Positions 51,897 to 61,244 are shown, counted from the first letter of the stretch. The stretch is 64,000 nt of DNA from Nocardia suismassiliense (GCF_900269665.1 NZ_LT985361.1:5314163-5378162), one strand, 5' to 3'. Numbers and translations are program-made. Notes: generated from the letters alone by a model not told the origin.

Positions 51897-53023
51897 ACGA
51901 GGAATCGCGGATCACCACACTGCGCGCGGAATTCCCGGTGCTCGAGACCTGCGTCTACCTGAACAGCAACTCGACCGGCGCGCTGCCACGCGGCGTGGAG
52001 CAGGTGCTCGGTCGCTACTGGGAGACGATGCGCACTTGGCGTGACGACGCATGGGGCGGCTGGCTGGACGAACTGGATGGATATCTGCGCGCATTGTCCG
52101 AATTCCTCGGTGCCCCACCAGGAACGGTGGTCACCGACACGAACCTGACCACATTGCTCGGCAGGCTCGCCACCTGTTTCGACTTCCGCGGCGAACGCAA
52201 CAGAGTGGTCACCACCGACCGCGAATTCCCCACCGTGCCGTTCCTCTGGCAGGGCTTCGCCAGGTACGGCGCCGAACGGGTGGCGGTCGATTTCGACACC
52301 GATGCGGTCTTATCGGCGATCGACGAGCGGACTTTGCTGGTCTGTGTTGCGCACGGCAGCTACACCACCGGGGCTGTCCTCGATCTCGAACGTATTGTGG
52401 CGCAGGCACATCGGATGGGCGCGCTCGTCATCGCGGACGCCTTCCAGACAGTGGGGGTTGTTCCGCTGAACCTGCGGGCGCTCGAGATCGATTTCGTCCT
52501 CGGTGGTGCGGGGAAATGGCTGTGCGGGGCGCATACGGCATTTCTCTACGCGCGGGAGGACCTGCTGCCGACACTGCGCCCGGCAGCCACCGGTTGGTTC
52601 GCTGGTCGCGATCCGCTGACTTTCCGCCCTGCGGAAGACTGGGCCCCGGACGCACGGCGGCTCGCCGGTGGTACGCCGATTCCGTTGACTGCCATGATGT
52701 CTCGGGTCGGCCTCGATCTGCTCGCGGAGGTCGGTGCGCCGGCGATCCGCGCGCATTCGCTGCGATGTACCGATCGCATCATGGCGCAGGCGGTGGACGC
52801 GGGTATCCCGATGCGCACGCCCTACCCGACCGATCAGCGCGGTGGAGTTGTCTGCCTGCACTTTCCCGGTGACGAAATGGTGAAGAAGCGGCTGGCCGAG
52901 CGCGGCATGGTGTGCAGCTGGCGCGAGGGGCTGCGGGTGGCGCCGCACATCTACAACACGATCGACGAGGTGGACGCCTTCATGGACGCGCTCATTGCCG
53001 AACGAAAGGCCTTGCGCGGATGA
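51893..53023 (+). CDS. Kynureninase-like PLP enzyme (aminotransferase class V)
   Basis: This 376-residue fold type I PLP enzyme has the cofactor Lys208 in GGAGKWLCG, Asp182 in ADAFQTVG and a YLNSNSTGALPRG N-terminus, resembling kynureninases and isopenicillin-N-epimerase-like proteins. With the upstream dioxygenase-like enzyme it suggests a tryptophan to anthranilate-type route. The start overlaps the preceding stop by ATGA, and its stop overlaps the methyltransferase start. Confidence 0.82.
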   Translation: MNEESRITTLRAEFPVLETCVYLNSNSTGALPRGVEQVLGRYWETMRTWRDDAWGGWLDELDGYLRALSEFLGAPPGTVVTDTNLTTLLGRLATCFDFRGERNRVVTTDREFPTVPFLWQGFARYGAERVAVDFDTDAVLSAIDERTLLVCVAHGSYTTGAVLDLERIVAQAHRMGALVIADAFQTVGVVPLNLRALEIDFVLGGAGKWLCGAHTAFLYAREDLLPTLRPAATGWFAGRDPLTFRPAEDWAPDARRLAGGTPIPLTAMMSRVGLDLLAEVGAPAIRAHSLRCTDRIMAQAVDAGIPMRTPYPTDQRGGVVCLHFPGDEMVKKRLAERGMVCSWREGLRVAPHIYNTIDEVDAFMDALIAERKALRG

Positions 53024-54069
53024 GCGAGATCGCCTTCTCGCCCCGCGCGCTGATGAGTCTGCTGTTCAACGGCGACAAGGCCATCGATGCGGTGCGCACC
53101 GCGTGGGAGATGGGCATCCTCGACGCGCTGGTCGCCAGCCCTGTCCGCCTCGGTGAACTCAGCGACCGATTCGGGCTGGTGCCGGTGCGCCTGTACAAAC
53201 TGCTCGACTGTCTCGAATGTCTCGGACTCGTGACACGAATGTCGTCGGATGTACTGCGCGACACCGAGTATCGCGCCGTCGAAGGAGCACACGACGCGGT
53301 AGCCGATGTGCTCGGCCCGGACTCGCTCGAACAGGATCGGGACAGTTATCCGTGGCGCACGCTCTACGGCAAACTCCCCGACGTGCTCCGCGGTGAGCTC
53401 AGCGTGCCGCCGGACGCCTTCAGCTGGCCGCCCAGCAGCGCCGAGCAGATCGCAGGCTTCGAACACAGCATGGCGGCCGGGATCGGCCCCATCGCGGAAA
53501 CATTTCGAATGCACGCCGAATTGTGGAGTGCTGGACGGCGATTGCTGGATGTGGGCGGCGGTGACGGCACGCTGGCCGCGCGCCTGCTGCGGGACAACCC
53601 GACACTGCGGGCAGACGTCTACAACCTGCCCGCGGTGCGCTCCCTGGTGGACCGAACGCGCGCGGATTCGGGCTGCGGCGACCGTCTCGGGTTCGTCGGC
53701 GGCGACTTCCTAGCCGAACCGCTGCCCACCGGATACGACATGCTGTCCTTCGTCCGGGTGCTGCACGACTGGCAGCGACCGCAGGCGCGGGCCCTCTTGG
53801 CGAAGGCGTATCAGGCGCTCCCGCCGGGCGGGCGGGTGCTCATCTGCGAGGAATTCCGCGATGCCGAGCGGCTCGCCCGGCAGTTCTTCTGGTCGTATTT
53901 CCTGATCGGCGTGGACAGTTGCACCAGCATGCTGCGCGAGGCGGCCGACTACCGGGGCATGCTCGGTGAGCTCGGTTTCCGCGACGTCGAGGTGCTGCGC
54001 GGACCGTTCGAGATCGTGGTCGCCACCAAGCCGCCCGCCGGTACCGGAAAGTCCCGGTCCGTTCAGTGA
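53020..54069 (+). CDS. O-methyltransferase-family SAM enzyme
   Basis: This 349-residue protein has an N-terminal dimerisation winged helix (about 1-95) and a SAM domain with LLDVGGGDGTLAARLL and LSFVRVLHDW, the layout of plant-type and antibiotic O-methyltransferases. The same fold includes C-methyltransferases of 3-hydroxykynurenine in anthramycin- and actinomycin-type pathways. It overlaps both neighbours by ATGA or GTGA, so it belongs to the pathway started by the dioxygenase-like gene. Confidence 0.85.
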   Translation: MSEIAFSPRALMSLLFNGDKAIDAVRTAWEMGILDALVASPVRLGELSDRFGLVPVRLYKLLDCLECLGLVTRMSSDVLRDTEYRAVEGAHDAVADVLGPDSLEQDRDSYPWRTLYGKLPDVLRGELSVPPDAFSWPPSSAEQIAGFEHSMAAGIGPIAETFRMHAELWSAGRRLLDVGGGDGTLAARLLRDNPTLRADVYNLPAVRSLVDRTRADSGCGDRLGFVGGDFLAEPLPTGYDMLSFVRVLHDWQRPQARALLAKAYQALPPGGRVLICEEFRDAERLARQFFWSYFLIGVDSCTSMLREAADYRGMLGELGFRDVEVLRGPFEIVVATKPPAGTGKSRSVQ

Positions 54070-55679
54070 CAAGAGATATCGACGCCGCCGCGGTGGGCTG
54101 GTCGACTGACCGCATGCAGAATTTCGACCACATTTTCATCGGCGGCGGCCACAACGCGCTGGTCGCGGCGGCCTATCTGAGCCGAGCCGGACACGAGGTC
54201 CTCGTCATCGATCGCAACGATCGAGTCGGCGGGTTCGTCCGCAGCGCCGAGTTGGCGCCGGGGGTGATCTACGATCCGTTCTCGTCCGCGGTGCCCCTCT
54301 TCACGAGTGGTCCCGCGTGGCGCGACCTCGGCCCGGATCTGCAGAAGCAAGGTCTGGAGATCCTGCAACCCGAGTTTCCGACCGGGGTTTCGCTGGAGGA
54401 CGGCACCACCGCGGTGTTCCCGCGCGACCCCGTGGCGCTGGCCGAGGAGGCCGACCGGCTGCATCCGGGCGACAGTTCGGCGGTCGCCGAGATCATCTCG
54501 GCGTTGGGACCGTCGACGGGTGCGGCGTTCGGTCTGATGGGTCAGGATCTGACCTCCGACGCGGCCCGTGCCACGCTGGCCCAGTTGGTGAGCGACGGCA
54601 AAGGCTGGTCCGAGGTGGCCGAACTGGCGCTGGACAGTGCGCGCTCAGCGGTGTCGGAGATCGAATCTCCCGCCATGCGCAGCCTTTTCGGCTCGTGGCC
54701 CGCGCACGTGAGCCATGGGCCCGATGATGCGGGCGGCGCGTTCTGGACCACCATCTTCCCGCTCGGTTTCACCGGTGGCGGCATGCCGATTCCGCAGGGG
54801 GGCATCGGCAAACTGGCCGAGGCGCTTGCCGGCATCGTCACCGAGCACGGCGGTGTCATCCAGACCGGCGCCACCGTCACCCGGATCCGGGTGGCCGACG
54901 GGCGCGCGGTGGGGGTCCAATTGTCCGACGGTAGCGCGTATCGGGCCAGGAACAGCGTCGTCGCCTCGGTGAACCCGGACCAGCTCTACGAGTGGCTGCT
55001 GGCGGAAACGCAAGTACCCGAGCACATTCTGGCGCAGGCCCGGCGCTACCGGTACGGCACCGGGCTTTTCCAGCTGCATCTCGCCACCTCCGCGCCGATT
55101 CCCTGGGCGGACAGACGTTTCGAGCGGATCGGGCAGCCGTTCCTCACCGATTCGCTCGACGGGCTGTCGTTGCATGTCGCCCAGGCGCGGGCCGGGCTGT
55201 TGCCCGCGTGGCCGACGATGACCATCGATTCACCGACCGCGCATGATGCGACGCGGGCGCCCGCGGGTACCAGCGTGCTGCGCATCCAGGTGACCGATGT
55301 GCCGACCCGGCCGCGCGGTGACGCGGCGGGGCTGATCGCCACCGACGGCACCTGGAACGACGAGGTGGTGGACCGTTACGCCGACCGGGTGCTGGAGGTG
55401 GTCGAACGCCACATCCCGGGACTGACCGCTACGATCCTCACCCGGACGGTGGTCACCCCGGCTACCTTGGCCGCGTTCAACCCGAACAGCGGCCCTGGTG
55501 ACCCCTACGGCGGTGCGCAGGACCTCGCGCAGAGCTTTGCGTTGCGGCCCATCGCGGCGGCGCCGGGCCATCGCACCTTCGTGCCTAATCTGTACGTGCT
55601 CGGCGCTGGAACCTGGCCCGGTGCAGGCGTTTCCGGCAACTCCGGTTATATCGTCGCCCAGTATCTGCTCGACTCCTGA
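54066..55679 (+). CDS. CrtI/phytoene-desaturase-like flavoprotein
   Basis: This 537-residue flavoprotein has the N-terminal FAD motif GGGHNALVAAAYLSRAGHEV and the C-terminal GAGTWPGAGVSGNSGY segment typical of CrtI- and retinol-saturase-like oxidoreductases. It is not a kynurenine 3-monooxygenase. The GTG at 54066 is coupled to the methyltransferase stop; an ATG at 54114 is the alternative. No other carotenoid gene is near, so it may desaturate or oxidise the aromatic product of this operon (inference). Confidence 0.82.
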   Translation: MTRDIDAAAVGWSTDRMQNFDHIFIGGGHNALVAAAYLSRAGHEVLVIDRNDRVGGFVRSAELAPGVIYDPFSSAVPLFTSGPAWRDLGPDLQKQGLEILQPEFPTGVSLEDGTTAVFPRDPVALAEEADRLHPGDSSAVAEIISALGPSTGAAFGLMGQDLTSDAARATLAQLVSDGKGWSEVAELALDSARSAVSEIESPAMRSLFGSWPAHVSHGPDDAGGAFWTTIFPLGFTGGGMPIPQGGIGKLAEALAGIVTEHGGVIQTGATVTRIRVADGRAVGVQLSDGSAYRARNSVVASVNPDQLYEWLLAETQVPEHILAQARRYRYGTGLFQLHLATSAPIPWADRRFERIGQPFLTDSLDGLSLHVAQARAGLLPAWPTMTIDSPTAHDATRAPAGTSVLRIQVTDVPTRPRGDAAGLIATDGTWNDEVVDRYADRVLEVVERHIPGLTATILTRTVVTPATLAAFNPNSGPGDPYGGAQDLAQSFALRPIAAAPGHRTFVPNLYVLGAGTWPGAGVSGNSGYIVAQYLLDS

Positions 55680-55686
55680 CGCAGGA

Positions 55687-56904
55687 TCAGGCCTGTTTCG
55701 AAGCGAGCTCCACGACGGTGATATCGGAGGGCGCGCCCACCCGGACCGGCGGTCCCCACGCGCCCGCCCCACGGGTGACGTAGAGCTGCGTGTCGCCGTA
55801 GCGCTCCAGTCCGGCAACGGTCGGATTGGCCAGTTCCGCAAGGAAATTGCCCGGCCAGACCTGCCCGCCGTGGGTGTGGCCGGACAGTTGCAGATCGACG
55901 CCGAACTCGACGGCGTCGTGGATCTGCACCGGCTGATGCGCGAGCAGCACCGCGGTGCGCGCGAGATCGCGATTGCCCAGGGCCGCAGTGAAATCCGGGC
56001 CCTGTCCGATGCGTTTGCCCTGAATGTCGTTGACACCGGCCAGATCGAAGTACGGCAGCTCCGTGCGACTGTTCGCCAGCAGATGCAGTCCGAGTTCCTG
56101 CACGTGCTCCATCCACTGCTCGGCGCCGGAGAAGTATTCGTGGTTGCCGGTGACGAAATAGGCGCCGTGCCGCGCGCGTAACCGGGCCAGTGGTTCCACT
56201 GCCGAGCGCAGATGTTCGACGCTGCCGTCGACCAGATCACCCACGATGGCAATGAGATCCGGCTGGGTGCCGTTGATCGTCTCGACCACCCGCTCTGCGA
56301 ACCCGCGACCGAGAATCGGCCCGAGATGGATATCGCTGACCACGGCGATCCGGAAACCGTGCGCGGCGCGCGGCAGATTCGCGAGCGGGATCGTCAGGCG
56401 TTTCACCTGCGGGCCCGACAGCACGCTGTGCGTGCCGTAACCGACGGTGCTCACCGCCGCCAGCGCCGCCGCACCGCCCACCGCGCGAGAAACGAACAGC
56501 CGCCGCGAAACCGGCGCTTCCGGTTCATCGCGGGGTGCGGTGTCGGCTCCCCCGGTCGCGGGGATCAGCACATCCTCCGGCGCTTTGTCCGAGCGGGTGA
56601 TCCAGCGCCGGACGAACGGCCGGACCAGTTCACCCACCAGGAGCCACAAGACGAGATAGATGAACAGCGCACCCCACATGTACCCGGGCCAGGCGATGAT
56701 CTGGATGAGCAGGAACGGAATCCCCGCCGACTCCGCCACGAACGCACCGATCAGCAGCACCGGCCCCGCGATGAGCACCCCCGTGCCCACCCGGCGCGCA
56801 ATCGACCCGCGCACCGTCGTATCCCGCACGAGCCGCCGCCACAAATACCAGTGCAGCCCGCCGAAAACCCCCAGCGCGACGACGACACCCACAACAACAG
56901 CCAC
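55687..56904 (-). CDS. Membrane-linked metallophosphoesterase (YkuE-like)
   Basis: This 405-residue protein has about three N-terminal membrane helices (1-110) and a cytoplasmic or exported calcineurin-type phosphoesterase domain with SDIHLG, VGDLVDG, GNHEYF and SGHTHGGQ. A RRLFVSRAVGG stretch near 140 may be a Tat-like signal. It is close to YkuE-type proteins, which cleave phospho-lipids or cyclic nucleotides. The GTG start is preceded by a dyad repeat region. Confidence 0.85.
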   Translation of the reverse strand: MAVVVGVVVALGVFGGLHWYLWRRLVRDTTVRGSIARRVGTGVLIAGPVLLIGAFVAESAGIPFLLIQIIAWPGYMWGALFIYLVLWLLVGELVRPFVRRWITRSDKAPEDVLIPATGGADTAPRDEPEAPVSRRLFVSRAVGGAAALAAVSTVGYGTHSVLSGPQVKRLTIPLANLPRAAHGFRIAVVSDIHLGPILGRGFAERVVETINGTQPDLIAIVGDLVDGSVEHLRSAVEPLARLRARHGAYFVTGNHEYFSGAEQWMEHVQELGLHLLANSRTELPYFDLAGVNDIQGKRIGQGPDFTAALGNRDLARTAVLLAHQPVQIHDAVEFGVDLQLSGHTHGGQVWPGNFLAELANPTVAGLERYGDTQLYVTRGAGAWGPPVRVGAPSDITVVELASKQA

Positions 56905-56940
56905 CGCATCACTCTATGCGGAGCCCCCACCCCCACATAC

Positions 56941-57013
56941 CCGCACCTTCTCTCGGGGGACGCACCCACTACGGGCCCCCGAAAGTCGGTGCGGATCCCG
57001 AGAGAAGGTGCGG
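56941..57013. repeat. Dispersed long-dyad repeat, copy 4
   Basis: Arms 56941-56965 and 56989-57013 (25 nt each) form an inverted repeat with three mismatches around a 23-nt loop. It lies between the metallophosphoesterase start and the LysE gene stop, 14 bp beyond the LysE stop. Confidence 0.82.
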
Positions 57014-57027
57014 CAGTTGAGAGGCCG

Positions 57028-57657
57028 CTAGACCTCGCTGACGGCGAGGCGGACGCCGAGGGCTACCAGCACGGTGCCGGTGATGCGCTCCAGCCACTGG
57101 CGCACTCGGGTTTCGGCGAAGAACGCGCGGGCGCGGCCGACGAAGACGGCGACGGTGATGAACCAGGTGGCGTCGATGACGAGGTGCAGCAGGCCGAGCA
57201 GCAGGGTGGTGGCGAGGATATTCGCCTCCGGCGCAACGAATTGCGGGTAGAACGCGAAGGCGAACACCGCCACCTTGGGGTTGGTCAGGTTGGTCAGCAT
57301 GCCGATGCCGGCGGCCCGCCAGGGCTTCGCACCCACCGCAGCCTCGTCGACCAGCGCCTCGCCGGACGGATTGCGCGCCGCCCGCCACGCCTGCACGCCG
57401 AGGTAGATCAGCACGGCCGCGCCGACGACCCGAATCACCACATACGCCACGTCGCTGGCCGCTACCAGCGCGGAAAGCCCGAACGCCGAAGCCGCGATCC
57501 ACGCATACAGCCCGACCTGCATGCCGCCGATGATCGGCACCGCAGCCCGCGCGCCACCCAGCGCGCTCCGCCGAATGACCAGCGCGGTAGTGGGACCGGG
57601 CACCATCGCCGCAAGTGCCACCGCAAGAACGAAACCACCGAGAACCGACCACGTCAT
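57028..57657 (-). CDS. LysE-family amino acid exporter
   Basis: This 209-residue inner-membrane protein has about six hydrophobic segments and the LysE opening VLAVALAAMVPGPTTALVI, plus LTNLTNPKVAVFAFAFYPQF, typical of RhtB/LysE exporters of amino acids or homoserine lactones. The ATG at 57657 removes an 17-residue upstream extension that is not membrane-like. The gene ends in a dyad repeat. Confidence 0.87.
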   Translation of the reverse strand: MTWSVLGGFVLAVALAAMVPGPTTALVIRRSALGGARAAVPIIGGMQVGLYAWIAASAFGLSALVAASDVAYVVIRVVGAAVLIYLGVQAWRAARNPSGEALVDEAAVGAKPWRAAGIGMLTNLTNPKVAVFAFAFYPQFVAPEANILATTLLLGLLHLVIDATWFITVAVFVGRARAFFAETRVRQWLERITGTVLVALGVRLAVSEV

Positions 57658-57727
57658 GATCCGAGCATCGCACGAAACTCTCACGGTCGTCTCACTTCTC
57701 ACCGCCACTGCCGGCGGTCCGCGGGTG

Positions 57728-58630
57728 CTACCTCCGTCGTAGTTCGTCGCGGAGCTGCCTGGCGACGCCGGCCATCACTGCTTCGGCGGCGGGCTGGGTG
57801 GCGGCGGGCACGGTGGATTCGGTGAGGGCGGCGGCGGCGAAGGTTTGGCCGTCGGCGTGTTCGACGACGCCGATTTCGTGGCGGAGATTGATCAAGGTGC
57901 CGGTCTTCGATGACCATCGGGAGGCGTCGGAGCCGAAGTCGGGGGCCAGTCGGTTGCGCAGCATGTTCTCGCCCATCAGTCGGCGGATCTGCGCCGCGGC
58001 CTCGGGGTGGATGCTGCTGGGGCGCCAGATCTGCTGCAGCAGTTCGACGAAGGCGCGGGCTGAGCCGGTGTTGGCTCGGCTGATGTCGAGTTGCGGCACC
58101 GGGTGTCCGTGGCCGGCCGTGGCGGCGGTGATCGCGAGGGTGTGGGCGAGGTGGGCGTGGGCGGGGTCGAGCATTTCGGTGGGCGTGCGGGTGAGTTCGT
58201 GCAGTAGGTGACGCACGGAGATGCCCTCGATGCCGAGCCGAGCCAGTTCGGCGGTCACGGCCTCGGGTGGCGTGAGCCCGAACAGTGCGTCGGCGGCGGC
58301 GTTGTCGCTGATCGACAGGGTGAGGTACAGCAGGTCTGCCAGCGCGATGGTGGCGGGATGCCGAAATTTGGTGATGCCGACCGGGCCGGGCGCCGTCACA
58401 CGGCCCGGCTGCACCACGATCGGCGTGGTCGGATCGAGTTCGCCGCGGGCGACGCGTTCGAGTGTGGCGACCGCGAGTGGCACTTTGACCAGGGACGCGG
58501 ACGGGTACTCGGTGTCGGGGTCGAGGCCGAGTTCGTCGCCGTTGTCGAGGTCGCGCACCAAGAAGGAACCGCGTAACCCCGCGCTATCCAGCTCGTCGCG
58601 CGCCGCCCGCAGAATCTCCGCTACTCCCAC
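57728..58630 (-). CDS. Class A beta-lactamase-fold serine hydrolase (cytoplasmic)
   Basis: This 300-residue protein has Ser46/Lys49 (SASLVKV), SDN at 108-110 and KTG (SSKTGTL), the active-site elements of penicillin-interacting serine enzymes. It lacks a signal peptide, so it is probably not an exported drug-resistance enzyme; an esterase or regulatory role is possible. It is 30 bp from the LysR gene and transcribed in the same direction. Confidence 0.8.
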   Translation of the reverse strand: MGVAEILRAARDELDSAGLRGSFLVRDLDNGDELGLDPDTEYPSASLVKVPLAVATLERVARGELDPTTPIVVQPGRVTAPGPVGITKFRHPATIALADLLYLTLSISDNAAADALFGLTPPEAVTAELARLGIEGISVRHLLHELTRTPTEMLDPAHAHLAHTLAITAATAGHGHPVPQLDISRANTGSARAFVELLQQIWRPSSIHPEAAAQIRRLMGENMLRNRLAPDFGSDASRWSSKTGTLINLRHEIGVVEHADGQTFAAAALTESTVPAATQPAAEAVMAGVARQLRDELRRR

Positions 58631-58660
58631 GTCACCATCCTGTCGGTTGGATCAACAGCC

Positions 58661-59548
58661 TCAGCCATCGGTATCCGGTTGGCCGAGGCAGTGACCGATC
58701 TCGGCGGCGGGCAGCAACTGGGTTCGCTGTGTGTCCTCACTCAGCCCGGTGACGAGCCGGTAGCCCCGCGCCAGCTGGGCGAGTTCGCCGATCGGCTGCC
58801 AATGCAGGCCCAGTTCGCCGGCTTGACTCGCCGAGCAGAGCAGCAGATCGGTCGAGGCGAGCGCGTCCGCCGCCGCCGCAGCGAACGAGTTCGCCACCAG
58901 CACCTGCGCGGGCTGCAAGCCCACCGCGGCGCCGAGCCGGGTGAGCGGGTCACGAATGTGCGGGACATCGTCTTCGGGTTGCACCCAGATGCGGCGCCGG
59001 CGGGCGTCCCGGTCGGCGCGGCTCGGCCGCAGCGACTCCACATACAGTGCCCGGCTCTTTCGCGCGCCGCCACCGGCCAGGCCCAGCGGCACCCGCCAAC
59101 TGCCCTCGCCGGGCGGGATCGCAACCAAGGCCGCCCGCACCTCCATCGTGCGCAGCAACTCCGCGCGCTCTCCGGGATCGGCCGCGTGCAGGTCCAGATT
59201 CAGCCCGTTGCGCCGCCCGGCGGCGATCAACCGGGCCAGGTGCAGCGGGCTGCATATCGTGGGCACCGCCATTCGAAAGGGGCGCAGTTTGGCGCGTTCG
59301 GCGTTGTGGTCCAGGGTGTCGGCGAGTTCGACCAGGCGTTTGGCCGAGGGCAGCACCTCACGGCCGAACGAGGTCAAGGTGACCGCACGGGTGGACCGGT
59401 TGAACAGTCGAGCGCCGAAACGCCGCTCCAAGGCCGCGACGCGTCTGCTGGCCACCGACTGCGGGATACGCGCGACGGCGGCGCCGTCGGTGAAACTGCC
59501 GTACTCGCCGACCGCCACGAACGCTCGGCAGGCTTCGACCATATCCAC
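58661..59548 (-). CDS. LysR-family transcriptional regulator
   Basis: This 295-residue LysR protein has an N-terminal helix-turn-helix (GSFTDGAAVARIPQSVASRRVAALE, residues about 17-41) and a LysR substrate-binding domain. It diverges from a class A beta-lactamase, the arrangement seen for AmpR-type regulators. A TGCC-N5-GGCA dyad in the divergent region at 59560-59574 fits the LysR T-N11-A rule and is a plausible operator. Confidence 0.88.
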   Translation of the reverse strand: MDMVEACRAFVAVGEYGSFTDGAAVARIPQSVASRRVAALERRFGARLFNRSTRAVTLTSFGREVLPSAKRLVELADTLDHNAERAKLRPFRMAVPTICSPLHLARLIAAGRRNGLNLDLHAADPGERAELLRTMEVRAALVAIPPGEGSWRVPLGLAGGGARKSRALYVESLRPSRADRDARRRRIWVQPEDDVPHIRDPLTRLGAAVGLQPAQVLVANSFAAAAADALASTDLLLCSASQAGELGLHWQPIGELAQLARGYRLVTGLSEDTQRTQLLPAAEIGHCLGQPDTDG

Positions 59549-59559
59549 GACGAGCCAGT

Positions 59560-59574
59560 ATGCCAGTTCGGCAT
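59560..59574. promoter_or_regulatory. LysR-type operator
   Basis: ATGCC AGTTC GGCAT dyad between the LysR and beta-lactamase genes, matching the LysR T-N11-A box. Confidence 0.6.
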
Positions 59575-59666
59575 GAATCAGCGTCTCGCAGGCTTGGACT
59601 GCATCAATGAGCGAGTGCCATGCTCCGTCGCGCCCCGCTTGTCCGCCATTTCAGAGGAGAGCAGTC

Positions 59667-60587
59667 ATGACAGCCAAATCCAGAATCGGTGTTCTGACAG
59701 TCGCGATCACGGCAGCCGCGCTCGTCGGCGCGTGCTCGGTGTCGCAATCCGAGACCGAACCCACCCGGGTGCCCGACGCCGCAACGGCGACCGCTCGGGT
59801 GAGCGAGCTCGAGTCCGCACACCACGCCCGAGTCGGTGTCTTCGCGGTCGATACGAAGACGGGCGTCTTTCTGGGTTACCGGGAGAACGAGCGGTTTCCG
59901 ATCGGCTCGACCTTCAAGACGCTGGCAGTAGCCGCGCTGCTCCGCGAGCATCCACTGGCCGACGGCTATTTCGACACCGTCATCCATTTCACCGCCGACG
60001 ATCTGGTGAAGTATTCGCCGGTGACCGAGACGCGCGTCGACACCGGCATGACGGTGCGTGAGCTGGCCGCCGCGGCCATCGAGAAGAGCGACAACACCGC
60101 GACCAACGAGCTGCTGAAACTGCTCGGCGGCCCCACCTCGATCACGAAATTCGTTCGCACGCTGGGCGATACGGCCACCAGCCTCGACGACTGGGAGCCG
60201 CTGAGCAACAGCGGAGACACCAACCCCGAGCACAACTCCACCACCCCCGCCGCACTCGCCGCGGACTACCGCGCGCTGATCTCCGGCGACGCGCTGCCCG
60301 CACCGGAGCGCGCGCAACTGACCGAATGGCTCCTGCGCAGCACCACCGGCCTGAACCGGATCCGCGCCGGACTGCCGCAGGACTGGAAGACCGGCGACAA
60401 AACCGGCGGCGGCGACTACGGCCTCACCAACGACGCCGCCGTGACCTGGCCGCCCAACAGCGACTCGCCGATCGTGATCACCGTACTGTCGATCAACACC
60501 GAGGAACACGCCCCCGCCGACGACCCCCTCGTCGCCCAATCCGCCAAAGCAGTCGTCGAGGCCCTGCACCCGGCCGCCCACGGATGA
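59667..60587 (+). CDS. Class A beta-lactamase (lipoprotein)
   Basis: This 306-residue class A beta-lactamase has a lipoprotein signal (lipobox Cys23 in ALVGAC), Ser81/Lys84 (IGSTFK), SDN at 141-143, Glu177 as the general base region (WEPLSN) and KTG at 245-247 (DKTGGG). It hydrolyses beta-lactam rings outside the membrane. The GAGGAG site precedes the ATG. Its LysR regulator lies on the other side, and a secreted DUF2599 protein follows. Confidence 0.9.
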   Translation: MTAKSRIGVLTVAITAAALVGACSVSQSETEPTRVPDAATATARVSELESAHHARVGVFAVDTKTGVFLGYRENERFPIGSTFKTLAVAALLREHPLADGYFDTVIHFTADDLVKYSPVTETRVDTGMTVRELAAAAIEKSDNTATNELLKLLGGPTSITKFVRTLGDTATSLDDWEPLSNSGDTNPEHNSTTPAALAADYRALISGDALPAPERAQLTEWLLRSTTGLNRIRAGLPQDWKTGDKTGGGDYGLTNDAAVTWPPNSDSPIVITVLSINTEEHAPADDPLVAQSAKAVVEALHPAAHG

Positions 60588-60610
60588 CTCGACACGAAAG
60601 ACACACTGCG

Positions 60611-61087
60611 ATGCGAAGATCAGCGATTCTCACCACCGGCACCGCCGCCATGCTGGTGGCCCTCACCACGTCCGCCGGATCTGCGGGAGCCACCCCGGTG
60701 TTCTTCGCCGAAACCCCGCCCGCTGCACCCATTTCGACGGGATCCAGCGAGGCGAACCTCGATCCGTTCATCGATCGCCCGCTCATCGACCATGTCGTCT
60801 GGACCGACGGCGCCGACAGCACCCGGCTGATGATCTACCCCACCGTTGCCGGCCGCCAGGATCCCTTCCCGCCGGCCGCGGGACGCGCCTGGCAGGAAGT
60901 CCTTCGCCAGGCCGGTGACGCCGACACCCCCGGCATGCGCGACCAGTTCCTGTGCCACTGGGACTGGGCCCGAATCACCATGCCGGACAAGCCGAGCTGG
61001 AACCTCGAGCCGTGGCGCCCCGCCGTCGGCTATCCGGAAACCGTCGCAGCACTGTGCAATCCGGGAGCCCCTGAACACGAACTCTGA
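60611..61087 (+). CDS. Secreted DUF2599-type protein
   Basis: This 158-residue protein has a signal peptide (about residues 1-27) and a C-terminal DUF2599 domain with ADTPGMRDQFLCHWDWAR and SWNLEPWRPAVGYPET, a family typical of mycobacteria and nocardiae. Its function is unknown. It follows the beta-lactamase by 23 bp, so the two may be co-transcribed. Confidence 0.8.
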   Translation: MRRSAILTTGTAAMLVALTTSAGSAGATPVFFAETPPAAPISTGSSEANLDPFIDRPLIDHVVWTDGADSTRLMIYPTVAGRQDPFPPAAGRAWQEVLRQAGDADTPGMRDQFLCHWDWARITMPDKPSWNLEPWRPAVGYPETVAALCNPGAPEHEL

Positions 61088-61175
61088 CATCAGCCGTCGC
61101 GGCGTCGGCGGCGTAGAGCTTCCGCGATATTACCGATCTGGGACCGCACAGCCGCGGAGGGCAGTGCGGCGCCTG

Positions 61176-61217
61176 GATCGGGTACGGGAAGGCGAGATGG
61201 GCGTCCCGTACCCGATC
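61176..61217. terminator. Bidirectional terminator
   Basis: Arms 61176-61189 and 61204-61217 make a perfect 14-bp hairpin with a 14-nt loop between convergent genes. Confidence 0.72.
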
Positions 61218-61244
61218 GACCTGGTATTTCAAACCGGGTGGCGT

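Noticed and set aside
54066..55679. Kynurenine 3-monooxygenase
   Set aside because: The N- and C-terminal flavin motifs are of the CrtI type, not the class A monooxygenase type.
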